From: JBKEDH01 sp047975295 | GTDB lineage: Bacteria; Bacteroidota; Bacteroidia; Flavobacteriales; Flavobacteriaceae | DNA: 11,210 nt | Direction of reading: 5' to 3' | Assembly: GCA_047975295.1 (NCBI GenBank) | Contig: JBKEDH010000060.1 | Location: 1 to 11,210 of the forward strand | Shown: positions 1-5,864 of the stretch, piece by piece | How positions within the stretch are numbered: position 1 is the first letter of the stretch | Layout of the letters: each line of letters opens with the position of its first letter | Notes under the pieces: generated by a model | The model's input: only the letters and a program-made list of their open reading frames with translations | Database searches by the model: none | What the model was told of the DNA's origin: nothing | Translations under genes and position numbers: made by a program

Positions 1-23
1 AAGGTACCTCGCTAAAGCGGATG

Positions 24-54
24 CAAATATAAATTGTTTTTTTGTTTTCGGCAA
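24..54 (-). promoter_or_regulatory. Left-facing Bacteroidota promoter at the window edge
   Basis: Read on the minus strand, 31-24 is TATATTTG, a perfect match to the Bacteroidota -7 motif TAnnTTTG. A TTG (complement of 54-52) lies 20 bp upstream, fitting the known TTG-N(17-23)-TAnnTTTG layout. It would drive a gene or RNA lying left of position 1. The short leader contains a small CGCT-TT-AGCG inverted repeat and a GGTACC palindrome. No coding start is visible before the edge, so whether the product is a protein or a structural RNA cannot be decided here. Confidence 0.6.
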
Positions 55-100
55 GACAAATAATAAAAAATGCAGAAAATATTTTAAGTCTTATTTTTAG

Positions 101-165
101 GTGTTTTTTTGTTTCGATATATGTTTTATAATCAGTTTAATATATCGTTAAGAAAATAATAACAC
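101..165. repeat. Imperfect inverted repeat upstream of coaX
   Basis: The core is a perfect 8-bp inverted repeat, CGATATAT at 115-122 and ATATATCG at 140-147, with a 17-nt spacer. Further out, GTGTT (101-105) is complementary to AACAC (161-165), and the T-rich and A-rich stretches between could pair partially. It lies between the leftward promoter and coaX, so it could be an operator or a weak bidirectional terminator. In AT-rich DNA an 8-bp repeat can also arise by chance. The remainder of 1-197 shows no coding sequence. Confidence 0.3.
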
Positions 166-175
166 TTTCATTTTG

Positions 176-183
176 TAAATTTA
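176..183 (+). promoter_or_regulatory. Weak -7 box for the coaX operon
   Basis: TAAATTTA differs from TAnnTTTG at the last base and sits 14 bp before the coaX ATG, a typical spacing in this phylum. No good TTG is found at the expected -33 distance. It is the best candidate for the head of the coaX operon but is weak. Confidence 0.25.
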
Positions 184-197
184 CCACCACAAAATAT

Positions 198-923
198 ATG
201 AACTTAATAATAGACATAGGAAACACTTTTGTAAAGTTGGCGGTATTTCAATCCGACAAACTGTTTTACAGACAGATTATTGAAAAAAAAGGCTTACTTG
301 AAAACGTAGAACAGATAAAAAATAAATTTCCCGAGGTAAAACAGGCTATTATATCGTCGGTTGCCCATTTAAGCAATACCGAATGGGATGTTTTAAAGAA
401 ACAATTTAAGCTGTTGTTGCTTAGTCCATCTGTTTTACTTCCCTTTACAAACAATTACGGAACACCCAAAACATTGGGGGTCGATAGGATAGCATTAGTG
501 AGTGCGGCGGTAAACCAATACCCCAATAAAAATGTTTTGGTTGTCGATGTTGGAACATGTATAACCTACGATTTTGTTACAAGTGCCTTAGTGTATTTGG
601 GTGGGGCAATTTCTCCGGGCTTACAAATGCGGTATAGGGCATTACATACGTTTACATCCAAATTACCGTTATTAGAAATAGAATCGCCTAATTATATAAT
701 AGGTGGCAATACAAACCAATCTATTCATTCAGGTGTAATTAACGGTACGGTAAACGAAATTGAAGGGTTTATAGAAAGGTACAAACAAAAATACTCAGAT
801 TTAACAGTAATTTTAACAGGAGGAGATAGTAATTTCTTGGCAGAACAATTAAAAAGTAGCATATTTGTCAACTCCAATTTCCTGTTAGAGGGGTTGAACT
901 TTATTTTAAAATATAATTCTTAA
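198..923 (+). CDS. coaX: Type III pantothenate kinase (CoaX)
   Basis: This enzyme phosphorylates pantothenate to 4'-phosphopantothenate, the first committed step of coenzyme A synthesis, in the cytosol. The 241-residue protein is normal length for the family and carries its ASKHA-fold signatures: the N-terminal phosphate-binding DIGNT (residues 6-10), PKTLGVDR (90-97, with the family's catalytic Asp at 96), DVGTCITYD (117-125), GGAISPG (135-141), NTNQSIHSG (171-179) and TGGDS (207-211). The start is the first ATG and gives the motif at the expected N-terminal position; the leader is A-rich with no Shine-Dalgarno, as usual in Bacteroidota. It heads a co-directional block, and the next gene begins 2 nt after its stop, so the two are probably co-transcribed and translationally coupled. 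Type III kinases are known to resist CoA feedback and to need a monovalent cation; this is family knowledge, not visible here. Confidence 0.95.
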   Translation: MNLIIDIGNTFVKLAVFQSDKLFYRQIIEKKGLLENVEQIKNKFPEVKQAIISSVAHLSNTEWDVLKKQFKLLLLSPSVLLPFTNNYGTPKTLGVDRIALVSAAVNQYPNKNVLVVDVGTCITYDFVTSALVYLGGAISPGLQMRYRALHTFTSKLPLLEIESPNYIIGGNTNQSIHSGVINGTVNEIEGFIERYKQKYSDLTVILTGGDSNFLAEQLKSSIFVNSNFLLEGLNFILKYNS

Positions 924-925
924 GA

Positions 926-2227
926 ATGATAAAAAAACTAGTATTAGTTTTTCTTGCGTTGATAGCAATTAAAAGTTACGGTCAAGAAGGAATGGCATCA
1001 CCATATTCTTTTTACGGTATTGGAAGTCTTAAATTTAAGGGAACAGTAGAAAATCAAAGTATGGGCGGATTGAGTATTTATATGGACAGTATCCACGTAA
1101 ATCTAAGAAATCCGGCATCGTATGCAGGTAAAAATTTAGAATTGCTTGGCGATACCAGACCTGTGAAATTTACAATAGGGGGTAGCCATTCCAGTATAAA
1201 ACTAAAGAGTGATAGTGGTAGTGATAGAACATCGACTACAACCTTCGATTATTTGGCATTGGCCATACCGGCAGGAAAATTCGGGTTTGGTTTTGGGGTA
1301 ATCCCTTATACATCTGTTGGGTATAAACTGGAAAGTTTAGACGCTAATGATAATCCTATTAATAGGTTTTCTGGTGAAGGTGGGCTTAATAAAACCTTTT
1401 TGGGAGTGGGGTACCAGATTACCGATAATTTAAGAGTAGGGGTAGATGTACAATATAATTTTGGAAGCATAAAGAACAATATATTAGAATATAATTACGA
1501 TACCGAAGGCAATTTAACTCTATATCAATCCAGAGAAAATAACCAATCGGATTTAAGTGGTGTAAATATCGATATAGGAATGGCCTACAACAGAATGCTT
1601 ACCAATAAATTGGAGTTGACGGCCGCCGCCAATTATACACCAAAAAGTAAACTAGTATCGCAAAACGAGCGTACATTTTCTACCGTTACCATTTCTTCGG
1701 TGGGAGCCGAAACCGTGGTCGAAACCATTAATGCAGACTTGGAGTCGCAAAATCTTGCCGAAACAGATTTGATAATTCCTTCCAAATTAACTTTCGGATT
1801 AGGCTTGGGCGAGCCAAGAAAATGGTTTGTTGGTGCCGAAACCGAATACCAGAACAGTAGTGAATTTTCAAACCAGTTGTTTTCAAGCAGTACAACTACC
1901 TACAAAGATGCCGTAAACTTTTCTTTGGGAGGTTTTTATATACCCGAGTACAATTCGTTCAATAATTATTTTAAACGCGTGGTTTACAGGGCGGGACTGC
2001 GTTATGGCAATACCGGTTTAAACATAAAAAACGAAACTATTAAAGAGTTTGGCATATCTTTTGGAATGGGATTACCGGTAGGAACCTTTTTCTCGAACGC
2101 CAATATAGGATTAGAAATAGGCAAAAGAGGCACCACAAACAATAATTTAGTACAGGAGAATTTTGTTAATTTCCAATTAAGCTTATCTTTGAACGATAGA
2201 TGGTTCCAAAAACGAAAATATGACTAA
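926..2227 (+). CDS. Putative outer-membrane beta-barrel protein
   Basis: This is a 433-residue exported protein. Residues 1-19 form a type I signal peptide (MIKK, hydrophobic core, cleavage predicted after SYG before Gln20). The mature part is rich in Gly, Asn, Ser and aromatic residues with alternating patterns typical of outer-membrane strands. It starts with a SPYSFYGIGSL segment and an NPASY motif (62-66) resembling the N-terminal region of FadL/PorV-type barrels. The C-terminus has a strand-like FQLSLSLNDRWF followed by a short basic tail. Family assignment to FadL-like barrels is inference; a transported substrate cannot be named. It starts 2 nt after coaX and its end overlaps the first possible start of the next gene by 8 nt, so it belongs to the same operon. 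Its neighbours (TPR protein, LptC) suggest a role in envelope biogenesis. Confidence 0.75.
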   Translation: MIKKLVLVFLALIAIKSYGQEGMASPYSFYGIGSLKFKGTVENQSMGGLSIYMDSIHVNLRNPASYAGKNLELLGDTRPVKFTIGGSHSSIKLKSDSGSDRTSTTTFDYLALAIPAGKFGFGFGVIPYTSVGYKLESLDANDNPINRFSGEGGLNKTFLGVGYQITDNLRVGVDVQYNFGSIKNNILEYNYDTEGNLTLYQSRENNQSDLSGVNIDIGMAYNRMLTNKLELTAAANYTPKSKLVSQNERTFSTVTISSVGAETVVETINADLESQNLAETDLIIPSKLTFGLGLGEPRKWFVGAETEYQNSSEFSNQLFSSSTTTYKDAVNFSLGGFYIPEYNSFNNYFKRVVYRAGLRYGNTGLNIKNETIKEFGISFGMGLPVGTFFSNANIGLEIGKRGTTNNNLVQENFVNFQLSLSLNDRWFQKRKYD

Positions 2228-2246
2228 AAAGAATAAAACTATTATT

Positions 2247-3620
2247 ATGAAAGCGAAGATTACATTATTATTAACACTGTTTGTAGGGGTTAATATGGGG
2301 TTTGCACAGCAAGATGAAGAATTGTTGGCCAAATTATCCATGTTCCATGAGTATGTAAAAGCAAAAAATTACGATGCGGCCTACCAACCATGGATGGAAG
2401 TAAGAAATAAAAACCCTAAATTCAATATTGCTATTTATGCCGATGGTACAAAAATATTACAGCATAAAATAGAGAACTCTACAGGAACCGAAAAAGTTAC
2501 TTTTTTAAACGATATAATTAAGTTGAATGAGCAACGTATAGAAAATTTTCCCTCTAAAACCAAAGTAGGCGAAACTATGGCAGAGTCCTGCCAGTTGCAA
2601 TACGATAATAAAGATGTATTAAACAAAACCGACGAGGAATTATATGTATGTTTCGATAACGCCTATAAAACCGATAAGACCACATTTAACAACCCAAAGA
2701 GTTTATACACTTATTTTTCGTTAATGGTTAATTTGTTCGATACAGGTAAAAAGCCAGCTCAAGAATTATTCGATAAATATGATGATGTAACCGAAAAAAT
2801 AGAGGACGAAGTGCAAAACTATTCCGGCAAACTCAACGTGCTTATCAATAAAGAGGAGACCGGTACAGCTTTAACAGGTAAAGAACCCAAATATAAAGCT
2901 TTTTACGAAAGTTACTTGGCGGCTTATGATAAAATAGGTAAAGGGATGGATAAATTATTGGGCGATAGAGCCAATTGTGCAAATCTTATCCCACTTTATC
3001 AAAAAGGATTCGAGGAAAACAAAAACAATGCAGTTTGGTTACAACGAGCCATGAACAAGATGTACCAAAAAGAATGTTCGGACGATCCTTTATTCGTAAA
3101 AATAGTAGAACAAAAAAATGCCATATCGCCAGATGCCAATACCGCTTTCTATGTAGGTGTTTTAAAAGACAAAGCTGGCCAATCTTCCGAAGCACTTAAA
3201 TATTACGAGCAATCACTTAGTTTGGAGACCGATGACTTTAAAAAAGCGAGACTTAACGAAAAAATTGCCAATAAGTTTAAAAATGCAGGAAGCTATGGTA
3301 AAGCGAGAAATTATTATCGTCAAGCCCTTAAGTTAAATCCATCCAACGGTATGCCGTACATACAAATAGCACGAATGTACGCTTCGAGTGCAAACAATTG
3401 TGGCGATACTACATTTAACAAGCGTGCTGTATATTGGTTGGCTGCCGATGAAGCCAGGAAAGCATCAAGAGTAGATCCTACTTTAAAAAGCATAGCGCAA
3501 CAATATATAAATAACTATATGGCCAAAGCTCCATCTAAAACAGATGTGTTTAGCTGTGCATGTTCTGGTCAGGTTATAAAAATAGGATGTTGGATAGGAG
3601 CTTCGGTTACCGTGCCATAA
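2247..3620 (+). CDS. Periplasmic TPR-repeat protein
   Basis: The chosen ATG gives 457 residues beginning with a clean signal peptide (MKAKI, hydrophobic core, cleavage after GFA before QQ at 20/21). An in-frame ATG at 2220 would add nine residues and overlap the previous gene by 8 nt; it is possible but lengthens the n-region. The C-terminal third has recognisable TPR helices at about 299-328 (NTAFYVGVLKDKAGQSSEAL and following), 335-366 (ending ALKLNP) and 369-412. The N-terminal 290 residues are helical, with weaker TPR-like patterning (YVKAKNYDAAYQPW near 37-50). The last ~28 residues (430-457) form a short strand-like module containing Cys437, Cys439 and Cys448. TPR proteins act as protein-protein scaffolds; the partner is unknown, but the operon neighbours are a barrel protein and LptC. 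No enzymatic motif is seen. Confidence 0.8.
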   Translation: MKAKITLLLTLFVGVNMGFAQQDEELLAKLSMFHEYVKAKNYDAAYQPWMEVRNKNPKFNIAIYADGTKILQHKIENSTGTEKVTFLNDIIKLNEQRIENFPSKTKVGETMAESCQLQYDNKDVLNKTDEELYVCFDNAYKTDKTTFNNPKSLYTYFSLMVNLFDTGKKPAQELFDKYDDVTEKIEDEVQNYSGKLNVLINKEETGTALTGKEPKYKAFYESYLAAYDKIGKGMDKLLGDRANCANLIPLYQKGFEENKNNAVWLQRAMNKMYQKECSDDPLFVKIVEQKNAISPDANTAFYVGVLKDKAGQSSEALKYYEQSLSLETDDFKKARLNEKIANKFKNAGSYGKARNYYRQALKLNPSNGMPYIQIARMYASSANNCGDTTFNKRAVYWLAADEARKASRVDPTLKSIAQQYINNYMAKAPSKTDVFSCACSGQVIKIGCWIGASVTVP

Positions 3621-3625
3621 ATAAG

Positions 3626-4183
3626 ATGTTAAAAATAAATTGTTATATAATAAAAATAAGCATAGTCATCGTTTTTGCGATGACTATGTTGTTTTCCTGT
3701 AACAGTAATTTAAAAGAAGCCAACAGAGCTACTTTAAGTGACAACGAACCTGTTGGCGTTGCCGATAGCATAAATCTAAAATACACCGATTCGGGTAGGG
3801 TAACGGCCAATTTAATTAGTTCGAAAATGTTGGATTATACAAATCGGGAATTTCCCTATAACGAATTTCCTAACGGTATTACCCTATATCTGTACGACGA
3901 ACAAAATAAAAAAAGTACGGTGGTTTCCAATTACGCCATTATTTACAACCAAACTAATCTTATAGACTTACAGGGCAATGTGGTTATAACAACCAGCGAT
4001 AGTAATATGCTAAAAACAGAACAGTTGTACTACGACCAAAAAAAGGAATGGCTCTTTACCAACCAGCACCTTATGTTTGTTGCCGAAACCGATACTATTT
4101 ATGGTTCCGGTTTCGATACCGATTCCAAGTTTATGGATTACGAAATTTTAGAAGGAACAGGTGTTTTGGAACTGGAAGAATAA
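3626..4183 (+). CDS. lptC: LPS export periplasmic protein LptC, lipoprotein form
   Basis: LptC passes lipopolysaccharide from the inner-membrane LptBFG transporter to the periplasmic LptA bridge. The 185-residue product shows family features: YTDSGRVTANLISSKML (about 53-69), a FPNGITLYLYDEQ segment (81-93), the LQGNVVI strand (115-121), the LKTEQLYYD motif (129-137) and IYGSGFDTD (158-166). I chose the ATG at 3626, 5 nt after the previous stop. The frame stays open back to an ATG at 3560, but that would overlap the TPR gene and bury the signal peptide. From 3626 the N-terminus is a lipoprotein signal with lipobox LFSC (Cys25). The Escherichia coli protein keeps an uncleaved inner-membrane helix, so a lipid anchor would be a different attachment. 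A strong hairpin lies within the signal-peptide codons (3661-3688). It is the last gene of the tightly packed coaX operon. Confidence 0.88.
   Translation: MLKINCYIIKISIVIVFAMTMLFSCNSNLKEANRATLSDNEPVGVADSINLKYTDSGRVTANLISSKMLDYTNREFPYNEFPNGITLYLYDEQNKKSTVVSNYAIIYNQTNLIDLQGNVVITTSDSNMLKTEQLYYDQKKEWLFTNQHLMFVAETDTIYGSGFDTDSKFMDYEILEGTGVLELEE
3661..3688 (+). repeat. Perfect 11-bp hairpin inside the lptC signal-peptide codons
   Basis: CATAGTCATCG (3661-3671) and CGATGACTATG (3678-3688) are exact reverse complements around a 6-nt TTTTTG loop. Two more outer pairs (G3660-T3689 wobble and A3659-T3690) are possible. A T-rich TTGTTTTCC follows. It covers roughly codons 12 to 21 of lptC, and being in a hydrophobic segment it has wide synonymous freedom. 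It could influence lptC translation, mRNA stability or partial termination; none of these is shown. Confidence 0.7.
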
Positions 4184-4188
4184 ACCTG

Positions 4189-4221
4189 TTGTATTATCTA
4201 CTTCAAAATTAGCTATCTTTG
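4189..4221 (+). promoter_or_regulatory. Internal promoter before the small membrane protein gene
   Basis: TTG at 4189-4191 and TATCTTTG at 4214-4221, a perfect TAnnTTTG box, are separated by 22 bp. The predicted start near 4228 leaves a leader of about 17 nt before the ATG at 4245. It lies in the 61-nt gap after lptC, the first real gap in the operon, so the next two genes can be expressed independently of coaX-lptC. Confidence 0.6.
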
Positions 4222-4244
4222 CCAAATAATATCATAAACAAAAA

Positions 4245-4436
4245 ATGAAATTTGCTCGGTTTTTTCAATATTTCTATTTGGCCTTTGCCATATTGTTTAT
4301 ATACGATGGTACGACCAAATGGAACAGCGACCGTACAGGTGCTTACGTATCGTTGGCATTGGCGGTATTAGCTGTTTTTATATTTTTCTTTAGGCGTAAT
4401 ATGTACAATAAGTACAGTAATAAGGATAAATCGTAA
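4245..4436 (+). CDS. Small two-helix membrane protein of unknown function
   Basis: This is a 63-residue protein with two hydrophobic segments, about residues 6-20 (FFQYFYLAFAILFIY) and 34-49 (YVSLALAVLAVFIFFF), joined by a polar loop DGTTKWNSDRTG. A basic RRNMYNKYSNKDKS tail follows. By the positive-inside rule both ends would face the cytoplasm. It has its own upstream promoter with a short leader, an A-rich start context, and ends 2 nt before the CNNM gene, all of which support a real gene. I do not recognise a named family. I recall similar short proteins at this place in flavobacterial genomes, but this is from memory. The coupling suggests a link with the CNNM membrane protein, perhaps as an accessory subunit; this is inference. 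Confidence 0.75.
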   Translation: MKFARFFQYFYLAFAILFIYDGTTKWNSDRTGAYVSLALAVLAVFIFFFRRNMYNKYSNKDKS

Positions 4437-4438
4437 CC

Positions 4439-5728
4439 ATGGGGACTTCCATAGTTATCATTATAGTATCCTTAATTCTGTCTGCTTTTTTTTCCGGTAT
4501 GGAAATTGCTTATGTGTCGTCTAATAAAATACACATAGAAATCGAAAAAAAGCAAGAAGGACTTCTTGCCAAGGTTTTAACCAGATTAACGGTAAAGCCT
4601 TCTAAATTTATCGCAACTATGCTTATTGGCAACAATATAGCATTGGTAATTTATGGGTTTTTTATGGGCGATTTATTAGTGGGATGGTTTCAAACACTAT
4701 TGCCTACATCGTCGTCGTTTGTAAATGCCATGTTGACTGACTTTAGTCTGTTGGCGCAAACAATAATTTCTACCCTGATTATATTAATAACGGCCGAATT
4801 TTTACCAAAGGTATTTTTTCAAATCTATGCCAATACCCTGTTAAAAGTGTTGGCATTGCCAGCCTATATATTTTACATTCTGTTTTCGTTTGTTTCCGAT
4901 TTTGTTATCTGGATATCCGATTTAGTGCTAAAACACCTCTTTAAAACCGAGGGCGACCAGATACAATTGGCGTTTACAAAAGTAGAGCTTGGCAATTACA
5001 TTAGTGAGCAAATGGAAGCTGTAGAGGAGCATGAAGAAGTGGATTCCGAAATACAGATTTTTCAAAATGCCCTAGAATTTTCAGAAGTAAAGGCACGCGA
5101 GGTCATGGTGCCTCGAACGGAAATAACAGCGGTCGATATAAATGAAAGCATAGAAGCACTTACAACACTTTTTACCGAAACCGGATACACCAAAATTTTA
5201 GTATATAAAGAAACCATCGACGATATTTTAGGTTATGTACATTCGTTCGAGCTGTTTAAAAAACCGAAAGACATAAAAGCTATGATGCTTCCGGTAGAGT
5301 TTGTACCCGAAACTGTTTTGATTAAAGATGTATTAAGTGTGCTTATAAAAAAGCGGAAAAGTATTGCCGTGGTTTTAGACGAATATGGTGGTACTTCGGG
5401 AGTTATGACTGTCGAGGATATTGTAGAAGAACTTTTTGGCGAAATCGAGGACGAACACGATACGATCGATTTAATAGAAGAAAAGAAAGAAGAAGATACC
5501 TATACGTTTTCGGCACGTCTTGAAGTCGATTATATTAATGAAACGTATAAACTTGCTCTGCCCGATAACGAAACTTACGAGACATTGGGAGGACTTATCG
5601 TTAATCATACCGAGGGAATCCCGGAACAAAACGAAGTGGTAAAAATAGAAAACTATCAGTTTACGATTTTGGAAGCTTCAAACAAAAAAATCGAATTGTT
5701 GGAACTTAAAATCATAGAAGGCGACTAA
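4439..5728 (+). CDS. CNNM-domain transport protein, hemolysin C/CorC family
   Basis: This is a 429-residue inner-membrane protein with the full family order. The N-terminal DUF21/CNNM transmembrane domain (about 1-190) carries SGMEIAYVSSN (19-29), IGNN (63-66) and AEFLPK (119-124). A CBS pair follows (first near 220-280, opening REVMVPRTEITAVD; second near 283-338). The signature VVLDEYGGTSGVMTVEDIVEE begins at 311, continuing to an acidic stretch near 335-343. A C-terminal CorC_HlyC domain (about 352-425) ends the protein. Members are linked to magnesium or cobalt efflux, and CBS pairs sense adenine nucleotides or Mg-ATP; the label hemolysin is historical. Flavobacterial GldE is a relative, but its usual gldD neighbourhood is absent here, so I do not call it GldE. 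It starts 2 nt after the small membrane protein and shares its promoter. Confidence 0.9.
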   Translation: MGTSIVIIIVSLILSAFFSGMEIAYVSSNKIHIEIEKKQEGLLAKVLTRLTVKPSKFIATMLIGNNIALVIYGFFMGDLLVGWFQTLLPTSSSFVNAMLTDFSLLAQTIISTLIILITAEFLPKVFFQIYANTLLKVLALPAYIFYILFSFVSDFVIWISDLVLKHLFKTEGDQIQLAFTKVELGNYISEQMEAVEEHEEVDSEIQIFQNALEFSEVKAREVMVPRTEITAVDINESIEALTTLFTETGYTKILVYKETIDDILGYVHSFELFKKPKDIKAMMLPVEFVPETVLIKDVLSVLIKKRKSIAVVLDEYGGTSGVMTVEDIVEELFGEIEDEHDTIDLIEEKKEEDTYTFSARLEVDYINETYKLALPDNETYETLGGLIVNHTEGIPEQNEVVKIENYQFTILEASNKKIELLELKIIEGD

Positions 5729-5775
5729 CACCAAATAATTACGTCTATCTCCTTTTATTATTAAACAGAAAATAG

Positions 5776-5783
5776 TATTTTCG
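5776..5783 (+). promoter_or_regulatory. Possible -7 box for the isomerase gene
   Basis: TATTTTCG has one mismatch to TAnnTTTG and lies 81 bp before the ATG at 5865 in the 136-nt gap after the CNNM gene. No TTG is present at the right distance upstream. No terminator is seen in this gap, so read-through from the CNNM gene is also possible. Confidence 0.25.
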
Positions 5784-5864
5784 CGCACATTATCCAATTA
5801 ATGTATAAGACAGGTAAAATTAACAAGTAAAATTCCATAGTTTAAGGGATAAAAATATCGACAA

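Noticed and set aside
2975..3199. Overlapping open frames on both strands inside the TPR gene
   Set aside because: They lie wholly inside a gene with clear TPR coding pattern, have odd composition (Cys, Arg, Trp rich) and no promoter or start context of their own.
3560..3625. Upstream in-frame extension of lptC
   Set aside because: It overlaps the end of the TPR gene by 61 nt and would place a polar stretch before the lipoprotein signal; the ATG at 3626 gives a normal signal peptide.
4084..4115. 8-bp inverted repeat CGAAACCG/CGGTTTCG near the end of lptC
   Set aside because: Its loop is 16 nt and GAAACCG is a recurrent codon string (Glu-Thr) in this window, so chance is sufficient.
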